Shown: positions 1 to 10,694 of the stretch, in pieces | Layout of the letters: the number at the start of each line of letters is the position of its first letter | How positions within the stretch are numbered: the first letter of the stretch is position 1 | Assembly (NCBI GenBank): GCA_015680685.1 | Contig: MNCI01013673.1 | Span: 1-48,786 of the forward strand | Length of the DNA: 48,786 nt | Direction: 5' to 3' | From: Gnetum montanum | Taxonomy: Eukaryota > Streptophyta > Gnetopsida > Gnetales > Gnetaceae | Translations under genes and position numbers: made by a program | Notes under the pieces: generated by a model | What the model saw: only the letters and a program-made list of their open reading frames with translations | The model's database searches: none | What the model was told of the DNA's origin: nothing

Positions 1-10
1 TTTTCATTCA

Positions 11-22
11 GTCATGGGGGTA
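11..22 (+). other. Polypurine tract of the upstream Athila-like element
   Basis: GTCATGGGGGTA abuts the LTR start TGATGAG. The same G-rich string, read on the minus strand, lies next to the 3' LTRs at 13741 and 24146. By position it primes plus-strand DNA synthesis. Confidence 0.65.
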
Positions 23-1060
23 TGATGAGACGTGATTTGCTGGGCAGCGATATCGCGTCTTACCCTGCGATATCGCGTACACGATATCGCGTCCCGCCGC
101 CATTTCTATAAATAAGAGGCGGTACTCCCTTCATTTCCCAATCCTGGCTAGCGTAGCGAAGCTCTGGCAGATTGATCACTCCAGAGTTTTTTCCCCATGT
201 GCTCGCAGTAGGAGTCCTAGAGTGAACGGCTCTTTATTCGAGCAGCTTATAACCTGAACCCAAGTTGTGTACGGCAATAAAGACGAACTTGATTGGATAA
301 ACCTTGCAGCACGTGGTTTCATTTATTGCTTTCATTTACTACTTTCCTAGTGCATTCAAGTACGACTTGATTACGAGCGTCTACAAACGTGTACGGCTAG
401 TCCAGGAATCGGCTGCTTGACGCAATGCATGAGTATGACTCAATTACGAGCATTGGCTGCTTGGTAACCCAGTAGCGTATTCCAGGATTCTGCGCTTGGT
501 AATCCTAGTGGTAGTCCGATGTGTACGGCTAGTTGAGGAATCGGCTGTTCATTGCTAGGCTAGAACGTGTGATAAGTACGACTTAGTTACGAGCACCCAC
601 GGGTGTGTACGACTGGCTAAGGAATCGACTGCTTATCACACGTAGGCTAAATAGGTGCCTCAGTACGACCACTTCGAGCACTTGCGTTACGTGTGGCGAT
701 CCCAGTAACGATTAGCGTTTGGTAAGCCACAGTTGCATAGTTCAGGGTGTGTCCGGCAAGTGGGAACGGATGCTGACGCTAGTTAATTTAGACTTAGATC
801 TTTAGTTAGAGTTAGCTTAGTTTCTCAACCCTTTCTCCTGGTAGCATAGAAGATAAGCCGAAAATACCAAAAAAATCACATACCTCAGACTTGCTTAACC
901 ATACACCGTGACACATACAAGCAAGCCTGGGAAGACAACGAACGATTAACCCCAAGTGTTTCTTGTGGCGTTAAGGCATTTAGTCTATGGAGTTCGACCG
1001 GATCGCGCGTGCACGCTCGTATTCGTATGGTGGAGTGTAGGGGTACCTCGCCACTCATCA
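23..1060 (+). mobile_element. 3' LTR of an Athila-like Ty3/gypsy element (LTR A)
   Basis: The LTR runs from TGATGAG to ACTCATCA and is the reverse-complement counterpart of the LTRs at 12879, 19159, 23334 and 31973. The true sense is the plus strand: TATAAATA at 107-114 is followed by a conserved AATAAA at 276-281. The purine-rich tract just before it (GTCATGGGGGTA, 11-22) is where a polypurine primer sits before a 3' LTR, so the element body lies left of the window. It is longer (1038 bp) than its relatives (about 800-860 bp) because the part after the poly(A) signal contains repeated modules of the type GTGTACGGCTAG..GGAATCGGCTG near 386, 519 and 604. The target-site duplication cannot be checked because the 5' LTR is outside the window. 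Confidence 0.88.
107..114 (+). promoter_or_regulatory. TATA box of LTR A
   Basis: TATAAATA followed by AGAGGC. The same box is found on the minus strand in the sister LTRs (13589-13596, 19868-19875, 32695-32702, 33054-33061; decayed at 24057-24064). It lies just downstream of an array of GATATC palindromes (48-91) and about 165 bp before the AATAAA signal, as expected for the U3/R boundary. Confidence 0.75.
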
Positions 1061-1799
1061 AAGAGGGGGAGAAAGAGAGATAATAGTGCTAAGGAATGTG
1101 ATGATTGGTAAATATGCCCAATGCTTAACCATGTGATCTACAAGTGTCATAGTAAACCATGTCGTAAGCTATGGAAAGGAGAGGTTAAATATCTAGAGAG
1201 TAGTGTGGGTCAATTGCAAGTCATTTTCTTCCTAATGAAATTAATAGTGAGCTTAAAATATATGGTTAAACATGATTAAAACATATGATTATTAACGGTG
1301 TTTGGCTCATTTTGCTAGAAATAGAAAATAATCTATACTAAGGCTAATTATGAGTGTATGTTCCATGATCTTCCATCATGTTCTTGGACAAGTGTATTAA
1401 TTACCAAGATTACCTTAGGTGTACCAAGAAATTAGCTACTAGGATTATTAAGTTGAAGCAATTTTAATGTGTGAGATTGACTACACTTATTTTGCTATGA
1501 TTTAAAGTGTGGGGAAATATAAATGCTATGCTAGGAAATAGTAAATAAATATAGAAACATAAATAGAAGTAAGTAAATCTAATCTAAGTCAAAGTGCTAT
1601 TATATAAATTAATCAATCTTAGTTTTTATTATTGTTCATGAATACATTTAACAATAACCACTGAAATAAGGACTCTAGACAACTAATTTAGATACATGCT
1701 ATAGGCACTTGCTGACTGTTACAATCTGAGAAATAAAACTAAGAGAGTTTCTATACAATTGACTAAACTATGACCTTTTTATCATTCTAAGGTGCATAT
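1061..1799. other. AT-rich stretch with no recognisable gene
   Basis: Starts with a purine-rich stretch after LTR A. I see no coding frame, RNA gene or clear repeat. Its right end runs into the LINE relic and may hold more of that element, decayed beyond recognition. Confidence 0.5.
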
Positions 1800-2860
1800 T
1801 TATAGGTGTGAATTGTTGCTCATATGGTCTTCATGTGAATGTGGATAAATCCAAATTAATGATCTAGGTATAAGAAATACCTGTTATAACTTTCATTTTG
1901 GATGTACCATTGTGCATATACTAAATTCTTTTAAATATTTAGGTCTCATTTATATGAATAGTTACATGAGGTGGAAGTGCATCAAAGATAGAATAGCATG
2001 TGGTTTCAAGGCTCTATGCTTTCAAAAATAAGTGTAAATATTTATGACTCTAGGCTTGGAAGGTTAAAAAACAAAAATTTGAACCTATCATCTATCCTAC
2101 TATATTGTACGAACGCATTGTTTGAGGACTTGAACTTAGTGCTAACTTTGGAAAGATATTGAAAGAGTACAAACAATTTTTCTTCATGATAAGTTAAAGT
2201 TAAAAGTGCAAACACCTTACTCAATGTTATTATGTGAATGTGATTTATTACCTTTAAAAGCAAAAGCCTTGTGCTAATTCATTACATCCACTCATAGCTT
2301 GCATATCTCAAGGTAAGACATTCTCTAAAGTAGTTCTTGGGGATTCATGAGACTATGGTTGGTATTTTCTTTGAATGCAATGGTTGAGAAAGAGAAATCT
2401 CTCTAAGGAGGATGTATAGTAAAATCCTAAACATATGCACTAACTAGTCAAGCAAAAGGTTTTAACATAGATGTGGGTTAATGTAAAAGGCAAGAGACAA
2501 TTTTATTCACAACACATTAGATCTAATAAACTAGATGTAGAAGCTATCTCTTAGCTACTATTTCAATTAAATATTGGAATGATATTAACAAGCTTTGCTT
2601 AAGTTCTCATCATCTTAGAATTGAAAATAGAAGATGGATTCAACTCTCTCTGAAAAGAGCGCATTTGTAGGTTGTGTAGGTCAGAAGCCTTGAGGATGAG
2701 TTACTTATGTTTCTTTCTTGTGCTTTGACTACCTATTAGAGACAACATTATAATGTTATAACAAAAAAACTTTTATGACTTGTTTTTGCTGCCCCCATTA
2801 GTGGTTGGTCAATTTGTAGAGTCTACATCTTTATTTTTTATGAAAATGTTATTTTTGTCC
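1800..2860 (+). pseudogene. Relic of a plant LINE (reverse transcriptase thumb to C-terminal region)
   Basis: Translations in shifting plus frames recover the order typical of a LINE ORF2 3' half. GLHVNVDKSKLMI (about 1827-1865) matches the segment after the RT palm. FKYLGLIY then KDRIACGFKAL (about 1931-2022) match the FKYLGI..EKRI..G.KA motif. EPIIYPTILYE (about 2083-2115), WKDIERVQTIFLHDKLKLK (about 2148-2205) and TPYSMLLCECDLLPL follow in the right order. Near 2600-2720, SSHHLRIENRRW and a C..C-like remnant resemble the C-terminal zinc-knuckle region. Stops and frameshifts break it throughout, so it is dead. The 5' part and the poly(A) tail were not found. Confidence 0.7.
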
Positions 2861-3135
2861 AATAGATCCTATAAGTATTTGGTGGTAATAAAACTTAAAT
2901 TCACTTCGTTTTAAAAGGCAACACATTTAAACTCATCCAATAATTGCAAAGCTTATTGACCAACAATTCTAACCTACGATTGACAATCCCTAATAAATAA
3001 CTAACAATACAACAATTGCATATGGCAGAACAAACAATTACATAATAGACAATTAAAACTTGATACTAGTAATGTTTGAAATCGTTGAAAATTTTCATGT
3101 ATATAGGTACTCATTCAAAATAACTAGCACGTTTG

Positions 3136-3441
3136 TTATGAACTTATGATACATTGCTTTCCAGGAGGATTTGGTAATTGCTTTCCAGGAGGATTTGGTA
3201 TTAGCCTTGGTCCGAGTTTACGTAAATATCCAAAATCTATGCATAAAGCCATACCGACCTTCAAATCACCCACTTCATCGTACGCATTCCTGCCGAAGGT
3301 CACGTCCAACATTATATAATTGCCACCAATGGTAGAGATGGCACGAATGCCAGGAACTTTTACCCACAACGTGACCTTTTTAATATTAGGAGATTTTGTT
3401 TGATACATGTGTATATGATTGTGTGAATGGAGGGAAGCCAA
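3136..3441 (-). CDS. Unrecognised 101-codon reading frame, possible exon or gene fragment
   Basis: The minus-strand frame has no ATG at its left edge: it opens at a TTG shortly after an in-frame TAA, so if real it is more likely an exon than a complete gene. A possible splice acceptor (TTTTTAAG) lies just upstream. The composition looks protein-like, with a mixed hydrophobic/charged stretch (VPGIRAISTIGGNYIMLDV, then FGRNAYDEVGDLKVGMAL). The C-terminus carries NPPGKQLPNPPGKQ, produced by an exact 24-bp tandem duplication at 3153-3200. I do not recognise the family and assign no function. It may equally be a chance frame. Confidence 0.35.
   Translation of the reverse strand: MASLHSHNHIHMYQTKSPNIKKVTLWVKVPGIRAISTIGGNYIMLDVTFGRNAYDEVGDLKVGMALCIDFGYLRKLGPRLIPNPPGKQLPNPPGKQCIISS
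3153..3200. repeat. Exact 24-bp tandem duplication
   Basis: Units 3153-3176 and 3177-3200 are identical (ATTGCTTTCCAGGAGGATTTGGTA has 24 bases; its core is CTTTCCAGGAGGATTTGG). Being a multiple of three, it keeps the overlapping minus frame open and duplicates NPPGKQ. Confidence 0.9.
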
Positions 3442-3568
3442 TAAAAATTCCCCTTAAAAATGATGGAATCAACTCCTGTGTCAAGAATATCATTTACTAA
3501 GGTCTTAAACAAATTGCACTTAATTATTCCTCTCTAACTACTTTTCAGGACCATTTATCAACATTCAT

Positions 3569-3641
3569 GGGGGTGTAGCTCAGATGGTAGAGCGCTCGCT
3601 TAGCATGCGAGAGGTATGGGGATCGATACCCCGCATCTCCA
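3569..3641 (+). tRNA. trnA-AGC: tRNA-Ala, anticodon AGC
   Basis: A complete 73-nt cloverleaf can be folded by eye. The acceptor stem GGGGGTG/CATCTCC has two G-U pairs and discriminator A at 3641. The D-arm is GCTC..GAGC. The anticodon stem CTCGC/GCGAG holds the loop TTAGCAT with AGC at 3602-3604. The T-arm has the ATCGATA loop seen in plant tRNA-Ala. There is no intron. A CAA at about 3559-3561, the usual plant start region, precedes it, and a TTTTT run at 3647-3651 follows as Pol III terminator. It looks functional. No other RNA gene was seen nearby. Confidence 0.96.
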
Positions 3642-3646
3642 TAAAC

Positions 3647-3651
3647 TTTTT
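3647..3651 (+). terminator. Pol III oligo-T terminator of tRNA-Ala
   Basis: Five T residues begin six bases after the mature 3' end. The run belongs to a 21-bp unit that is exactly duplicated, giving a second T-run at about 3669. Confidence 0.75.
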
Positions 3652-3689
3652 ACTTTGGAATACTGCGCTTTTACTTTGGAATACTGCGC
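3648..3689. repeat. Exact 21-bp tandem duplication behind the tRNA gene
   Basis: 3648-3668 and 3669-3689 are identical (TTTTACTTTGGAATACTGCG plus C). It duplicates the end of the terminator region. Confidence 0.9.
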
Positions 3690-4470
3690 AAACGGTTGAC
3701 TATTTCAATTTACATTTTTTAATATCAAATTTCCCCCCATCGTTTGTGTGCTTGTCTTGGAATAGCCAGTAAGTCTTTTTTCAACCATTAATAGGCAATG
3801 ATAAAAACTTCCGTATCTCGTGTTTGTTTTGTACCAATAAAAAGTTGTTTGTAACTTTTTTAACCTTTTTGAATGATGGTGAGGTTAGGTTGGTTAGCTT
3901 GTAACGTTTTTTTTAACCTTTTGGATGCAATGATGAGGTTAGTTTGATATATTTGTGACATTTTTTAGTTTTTTCAATGCAATGGTAAAGTCATGTTGAC
4001 TATATAAGGATTCAAATGTTAGTGATAGATAACTTATGTAGTTAGTTTATTGTCTTGTTCAGCAAGAGGTTGGTAGTTCAAACTACGCCTAAAGCAACAG
4101 AAGATTTTTTATAATTCTTATAATAAATCATGTTTCCTCATGTGAGGGTATATGTTTTAGGGGATTTTCAGGTTGCACTTATCTAATTATTCAAATAACT
4201 TTAAAGGGTATATTTCTTTACTTTACTTCCCCTAAAACATTGAAGTAAAAACTTGTGAAAGTGCATCTGAAAAAGGCCAAAACCTAATGCTTTTTCTACC
4301 CGAGAGGGGAGGTATTTTAGGATTGACTATAAGGGTGAAAGCCTGCAAATGCATCCTCAAAAATGTTAGGCTTTTCCTTTTCTTTGTTGTTTTTTTTTCA
4401 TTTTTGATAGAATATGCTCATGTACTTTGTTTATTATTCTTATTATAATTTTATTTTTGGGATTTGACCC
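3690..4470. other. Non-coding stretch with degenerate repeats
   Basis: At about 3838-3980 a motif of roughly 65 bp (GTAAC-T-rich run-AACCTTTT-GATG-AATG--GAGGTTAG) recurs about three times with strong decay. No coding frame or RNA gene was recognised. Confidence 0.4.
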
Positions 4471-4476
4471 TAGCAT

Positions 4477-4508
4477 CCCCACATTGACACCCCCACCCCC
4501 CATCCCCC
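4477..4508 (-). other. Candidate G-quadruplex (minus strand)
   Basis: Four C-runs on the plus strand (4477-4480, 4490-4494, 4496-4501, 4504-4508) give four G-runs of 4-6 on the minus strand with loops of about 2, 1 and 9 bases. This fits a G4/i-motif sequence rule; formation in vivo is not shown. Confidence 0.5.
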
Positions 4509-4513
4509 TCTCC

Positions 4514-5368
4514 AAAACAACCAAAAAATAAAATAAAATTAGAGAATACACTATGGCTGTGGAGAAGTTTAAATGCCCAATTTGAGGCTCATTTTATTTA
4601 AACAATTCCATTTCTCGTTTTTACATAGGCTAAATGTTCAAGTATCAAAACATTCTTATTCAAACAATGAAGCTATAAATTTATCTTTTATGATTATTGT
4701 ATTGATCATTGCCTTGAAACTATGACATAATAAAAATATATGATCAGAAATTATGGTGTTAGGTAAATAGCCAACCATGGTAAGTCATGGTCAATTCTCT
4801 ATTAGTTAAAGTAGCCATGTTTCTTATAGAAAAAAAATACAATTCTACTTACATGAGTTTCCAAAAAGATTCTTAATGCAAAAGTCTATATATGTTATTG
4901 TAATTGCAATATGAATTAAAGCCAGGATCACTCATGCTTATACTTATATTAGATCACCCTACATATTTATTTTGACTGAGAGGCCAATTAATAGCCTTGT
5001 CTAAGAGAGTCCTTTGTCATGGTTAATTATTCCAATTAAGGGAGCAACATATGTGTGAATATATAGAGGCAATAATGTAGGATGAAGAACATGTATTTTT
5101 ATTTGTCATTTTTTTAATTTATTGAAATTTAAATATAGCAATAAAGCAATAGATTTTCTTCCAGCTTTTAAGCTAAAATTATCAACCTCAAGTGTCACCT
5201 CATTGATGAAATTATATATCAAATCTTCTGTAAATATGTTTTTTTATCGTACAAATCCTTTAAAATTTCTTAAGGACATAGCAAGTATTTTCATTTCCAT
5301 TTCTGTAACTTTCAATAATTGTTGAGAATCTCACTATGCAAGGTCATTAGCAATTAGAGGCGTAAAAC
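4514..5368. other. AT-rich stretch with no recognisable gene
   Basis: Short frames only, none with a recognisable motif. No clear repeat was seen. Confidence 0.45.
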
Positions 5369-5369
5369 C

Positions 5370-5530
5370 TAAAACACAATCAAACTTTACTAACCATAGG
5401 GAGGACGACATAGACGATGCATTTTACCATAAAAAGGCATTTTACTAAAAATGAATTTGACTAAAACACAATCAAACTTTACTAACCATAGGAAGGACGA
5501 CATAGACGATGCATTTTACCATAAAAATGC
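5370..5530. repeat. 67-bp near-perfect direct repeat, period 92 bp
   Basis: Units at about 5370-5437 and 5462-5530 (core CACAATCAAACTTTACTAAC ... GACGACATAGACGATGC) differ at about two positions. They lie 130-300 bp past the stop codon of reductase gene 1, in its probable 3' flank. The high identity points to a recent duplication. Confidence 0.85.
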
Positions 5531-5663
5531 AAAAAATGTATGAAAAGGTACACAAGTAGACTCTGTCAACGAAGGTTACAAGTGCCAAAAATGCATGGCC
5601 GGATACCTCTGCAAGCCATAGATTCTGATTACATTAGTTAAAATTTCTGTGATACTTTGGGCC

Positions 5664-8195
5664 TCAACTTTTCAGACTTGGTTCCCCATCGCTGAAGCTT
5701 TGTTCTGTAAAAATGCCATGAGCCACAGCAGCTGAAACACAATCAGCAACAATTGCATCCAGCCCGTGCTTGAATTCAAAACCCATGTCAATGAGCTTCT
5801 GTGACGAGACCCTGGCAGCTTGGCCACCATCATCCTCCTTTTTAAACCTATTATTGCATCGTTAAACACCCCCACAGATTAATCACATACTTGAAAAAAA
5901 AGAAAACAAGAAACTAAATACAGATTGACAGATTCTGGCATGAACATACTGGAATTTCAAAGGCAGATTTGGGTAGTGACAAGCAAGGTAGTCTGATAAT
6001 TGGGAAGGAGATACGGCCACGGCAGAGCAGATGTGACGGCCCTGTGCAGAGGGATTTTCCATGAGAAATATGTTTGCATCAGTCACGTCTTGAGTGTGAA
6101 CCAGGGGAGTGGATCCGAACAACTGGTGCCCCATCTTCAATGTCTGCAACAGCCCTTGGTTCCCTGCAACAACCAACAAATTGAATTCTCTAAACTTGAT
6201 TTTGATGTGGGTTTTTTCGAATTTCTGATTCGTAAGTGAAGGCTAAGTTGGAGGAAGAGGGAATTTTTGTATGATATACCAGTGATTGGGGACAGGAGCA
6301 GGGCACATGTCGTTGGAAGCTCGCTTGTGAGAAATGGTCCGCACACATTCCCCGGTTGGATTGTGAGCACTTGAATCTGGTCTGCGTGTTCTTCGCCAAA
6401 TTTCAGAGCTGCTTGCTCTGTCAGTGTTTTTGATATCAGGTAGAACTGCAAACAGATTTAACTTTCTGTTATTCCTGGTTTCAGATTTGCTTAAACTTTA
6501 ATGCGATTTCAGAGTATGCGGTATGGACTGGGAAAACATGCGGTTTCAGAGAATGCATGTTTTCTGCATATGCAGAAAACAGAGGAGGATAATGAATAAA
6601 TGATATTAGGGATATACAGAATGCATTCAGAAGGTATCGTGGACATTCAACACCTTTAATCTACAAATACAATGCCTAAAGAGCATTTTAGATAATCTAA
6701 ACAGATAAAGCTGGAAAAAGAAGTGTAATTATGGGAAGGATGATTAAGTGCTTTTGTTGTAAGGTCAAAAAGGTTAAATTTTTTCTGGTTAATCTAGACT
6801 TCAAGCTGTTTACTCCAAACTAAAAGTTTACTTGAATTTGGGTAACTGAATTGCATTCATCCCAATTAGTAGGCTGAGATAACATAAACGCAGTAAAAGA
6901 AACTAATGGTCAATACTTAAAACTGAACATCTGCAACAGATCCCAGTGTCTGGACCTAATAAAAATGACAAAGGTTCAGTTCAATTCAATTCTACTGTTT
7001 GATTAGGGAAGCATTAGATTTCATGCTTGCATACTCAGAAACAGGGCATGTATATTTAAATTTGAATATTTTTAAACAGAAATCTAAAAGAAAATGGCAG
7101 AAACTAAATTTTATTGGGTAGATCCTTACTGCCTCCATCTAAACTTAAACTCAAAGGTGGGAAAATTTCGGAACGTCTCCATACGATGCCATTGAATCAA
7201 ACACAAAAATAAGGAGCAACCAAATCCAAAACTCAAAGATTAAGCATAAACAGCTGACAATGAGGACGATACCGAAGATTAAAAAAAAAAAAAAGAAACA
7301 AGGAATTACAGTTTCCTATTATGATTATTATTCTGCTTCTTACTTTGGCTGGCATTGGGCTTTGCCTGAAGAAATCAAGAGAGGTCCATGTGTCTTCATC
7401 CATGCAAGGCAGCAGTTCCCCCTTTTCTGAGCGAGGACATGCAGCAGATACTGATGATGTCACAACCACTCTTTTTACTGTTTTTGAACGAATGCATGAT
7501 TTCAACACATTCAACATTCCCTTCACAGCCGGCACCACCACTTCATCCTGATCACACCACATTAAACTCATTGTCATACTTAACATTTGGAAATCTTTCA
7601 AAAGTAAAATCAAAACAATACAAGAATACAAGATGAATTTAAGGAGATTGAATGATTAAATATTTGTTTATGTTTTACCTCAGTGGCTCCTATAAACTGC
7701 AGGGGGCCGGCTACGTGAAATACTCCATGACAGCCCTGCACGGCCTTATCAAAGGAATTGTCTTCCAGAAGATCTGATCTGAATAACTTGAGTCTCTCTG
7801 CAGCTCCTGGCAATGACTTCAATGGACCTACTTTTCTCAAGTTTTCTGCAAATCAATACCCAAAAATCAGACACATTAAACATGGGAATCCACTTCTAAC
7901 TTAACTACCTAAAACCCAAATAAAACCTTGTTTAAAAACAAATTGATTGCATTTCATTCATGCTATTCATCCAATCATAACTTAAAAACATAAAAATCAA
8001 CCTATATTTTGATTAATTAAACAAAACCCACATCAAATAGCATTAAAGGAAAAAAAAAAAACCATTTGCTTGCTTTTCATTACCAGTATCTCTGACAGCA
8101 GCGTGAACTGTGTAACCCTTCTCCAACAGAGTTTTGACAAGCCATGAGCCCAAGAACCCGGCGGCTCCTGTGACGCAGTATGTTTTGTGTTCCAT
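5664..8195 (-). CDS. NADPH-dependent reductase of the DFR/ANR/CCR family (reductase gene 1), six exons
   Basis: Exons, 5' to 3' on the minus strand: 8084-8195, 7679-7845, 7344-7547, 6280-6445, 5950-6163, 5664-5847. All junctions are GT..AG and together give an uninterrupted 348-codon protein, normal for this extended short-chain reductase family. Seen: an N-terminal Rossmann motif [11 protein letters not shown] (residues 8-18) with VRD after beta-2, suiting [25 protein letters not shown] with the catalytic Ser; and FYLISK with the catalytic Tyr and Lys (YxxxK) at the start of exon 4. The C-terminal part holds [15 protein letters not shown], close to anthocyanidin and vestitone reductases. It should be a soluble enzyme reducing a flavonoid or phenylpropanoid carbonyl; the exact substrate cannot be read. 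The start ATG (8193-8195) has G at -3 and +4. Compared with gene 2, the exon-5 motif [12 protein letters not shown] has become [12 protein letters not shown]. No clear TATA box was seen. Confidence 0.92.
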
Positions 8196-8630
8196 TGCTA
8201 CTACTCAAATTAACAGACCAGTGTTCTTATCTCAGGCAATCTTCAGATTCCAGAAGAAATAAAGAGCAGCTCATCAAATCAAGTACCCTCTGCAAAGTAT
8301 TTGTAGCAGACTATAGCAGTAATAAGAAGGAAAATGCTACACGAGGGTCAACTCTGGCGGCCCCTGCTACCTTCCTATCATTACCAGGGCCGTTGTATCC
8401 GTCACATGTTTAAACCATGTGAACAAAATCTATATTGCATTAAATTAGATTACAGATTGGAACCATACTATGACTTTGGGTTTCACTGCATATTTATTTG
8501 TTGCTAGGTGCCACTTATTGGTTATGTTACGGTTTTTAAGGTGGTTGAACACAAATCTACCTTGATTCTCTACCATCCGTTAATTGCTCACCATCACGGT
8601 TGGCTACCGTGTTTGATTTTCCATTTTTTT
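8196..8630. other. Presumed promoter region of reductase gene 1
   Basis: This 5' flank of gene 1 (read on the minus strand) has no convincing TATA box, and I could not place a transcription start. No other gene was recognised. Confidence 0.3.
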
Positions 8631-8631
8631 T

Positions 8632-8689
8632 AATATGGTCAACCCATCCATAATTGTTAGGGTAATTTAATATGGTCAACCCATCCATA
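8632..8689. repeat. 22-bp direct repeat
   Basis: TAATATGGTCAACCCATCCA followed by TA occurs at 8632-8653 and again at about 8668-8689. Confidence 0.75.
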
Positions 8690-8910
8690 TGGTCTATTAA
8701 CCTGTGACAATATATAAGAAGCTCAAAGGGAGCATCCAAATTAGCACATTTTGTTGATATAAGTATAATCTTGAAAGTCATATCCTTGTAAAGTTTCCAT
8801 GAGCTTCAATCCTTTGAAGTTGTGGGGAAGTTGTGTGGCGCCTAATGGTCCAAGAGTTGTATGAGGTTTTTCACCTTGAAAGTTTTTCCCAATGTAACTG
8901 TCTTTTTAAC

Positions 8911-8972
8911 TTCTGCACTTTTCTTTAAATTTAATATTATATTCTGCACTTTTCTTTAAATTTAATATTATA
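8911..8972. repeat. Exact 31-bp tandem duplication
   Basis: 8911-8941 and 8942-8972 are identical; the unit starts TTCTGCACTTTTCTTTAAAT. Confidence 0.9.
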
Positions 8973-10694
8973 TTGATGCAAGTGACCTGCCTATTCCTAG
9001 GAGGGGAAATGAAAAAAATCAAGTGGCAAGAAAAGTATTATTATAAGGTGGTAAGGACAAGCTTACGCAGAAAATGCTCGAGAAAATTTCATTCGAAAAA
9101 ACAGGAGAAAGCGGCAGATTCCGAAACATCTCCAACTCTGATTTTCAACACGGCACGTTTTGCAGGAGGGAATGAAAAAGCTCAGAAGGTGAGTCGGGAC
9201 AGGTTCATGCGAGAAATGTGGACAATGCAGCATACGCCAAATATTACCTAACAAAAGTCCAAAACACGTTTTGTAAGCATGAACCAACGGACTGGTCAAA
9301 CCATGACTACGAGGCTATCAGCGTACCAATTTTGATTTTGTGTCTGGCTTCTTGTTGGGTCTTTGAAATAAAATAAAGCGTGTTTCACTGGTTGGGTTGA
9401 AGCTATGGTCTCTTCAATTGAAGAGCTGATGCTTGTTTAAGTTTTATGGTCTACCCAGGTGACATATTCGGGATTTTTATTTTCTCCGCTTGTTGCAGAA
9501 CTGTTTGAGCTCCTTTGTTGAAGGATGGAGACAAGGTCAAAACCCATTACAATTAGTTTGTATGTGTTGCTGTACGGAGTATATTTTCCAGCATCACCTA
9601 AAAGTTTGGACATTCGCTTTTTCATTTTGCTCTTTGTTCATTGTTCATTACGGTATATTTTGAGCGTGTTAGAGCATATCCTTGGAATGGCAATGGGGAC
9701 TTTATGCTTTAATTAAGTTAGCTATGCTTCATTAATATGTTTTATTAAACTTATATTTTCACAAGTATTTAGTTGAATTGAGTTATACTTTACTTTTTTT
9801 AGTTTTAGATTTTAATAATTATTATTATATATTTCAAACTTGTTTTCCAAGAAAAAAGGAAAATATGTCAAAGTTAAATAAGTGCTTTAACATAGATCTA
9901 CCTATTTTTGCCCATTTTGAGAGTTTGTAATGAGTTGTGTGGTCAAAGAACATGGTTGATTGAGCGACACACCTACATTGCAGTGCCAACATCCAAGTTG
10001 TAGCTTCATTACCACCATAAATCCTCAATGTGCATTCCTATTACTGCTGCAAAAACAAAATCAAAAACCAGAAAACATAACACCAGTAAAAATCAAGAAA
10101 TTGGATTCTTCAACTGCCACTACATGGTTGCCTAGCAACAAAACTTGTGCCTCTAGTTTGTGTTTTTAGTACATAAAAACTAATAAACTAATACTCATCA
10201 CTATAATAAACTAAAATACAATAAACTAAAACAAATTAAAATAAACATTAATTAAACACCAATTAAATAATTAACAATATGTAAGTAAGATTTAAAAACT
10301 ACTAATTTTGGGGTTTAACAATGCTCATTTGAGTCTCGAGAGAGTTAATAGATGAACAAAAGCCAAAACTCGATGCTCAAACTCATATCTTACCTTAGCA
10401 TCATGTCAAATTATAAACTTTTGGTACTAGCAAAAAATACAGCTTTTAAGAACCAAAGCAAAGAACGTAAAAAGTGCACACAATCCTTACTAATTGCTAT
10501 TTGTTAAGGCAAATCAAACATATTTACTACTTGTTAAGGCAGACTAAACATACTTAGTCTAAGCATATATAAAATTCTTAGATTTAAACAACAATCTAGA
10601 AAAGGTAGCTTCTTTCCCTTTAATATCATTCCATCAATAATTTTTAAGAATTAGAAGTTTTATTTAATCTTACTCCACATTGAAGGTGAAAAAA
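8973..10694. other. Original intergenic DNA between the two reductase genes
   Basis: No convincing gene. 9060-9240 is less AT-rich and holds an open frame with a GTGAGT donor-like site near 9188, but no recognisable motif. From about 9700 it becomes very AT-rich with runs of ATAAACTAAA type. With the nested insertions removed, this stretch joins directly to the 3' end of reductase gene 2. Confidence 0.5.

Noticed and set aside
7321-7636. Plus-strand frames opposite exon 3 of gene 1 (and 37461-37682 in gene 2)
   Set aside because: Shadows of conserved minus-strand coding exons; the splice sites and domain motifs are on the minus strand.
8973-9251. 92-codon plus frame upstream of gene 1 as a gene
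   Set aside because: No recognisable domain, very Lys/Arg-rich, no counterpart near gene 2. Kept only as a remark on a less AT-rich stretch.
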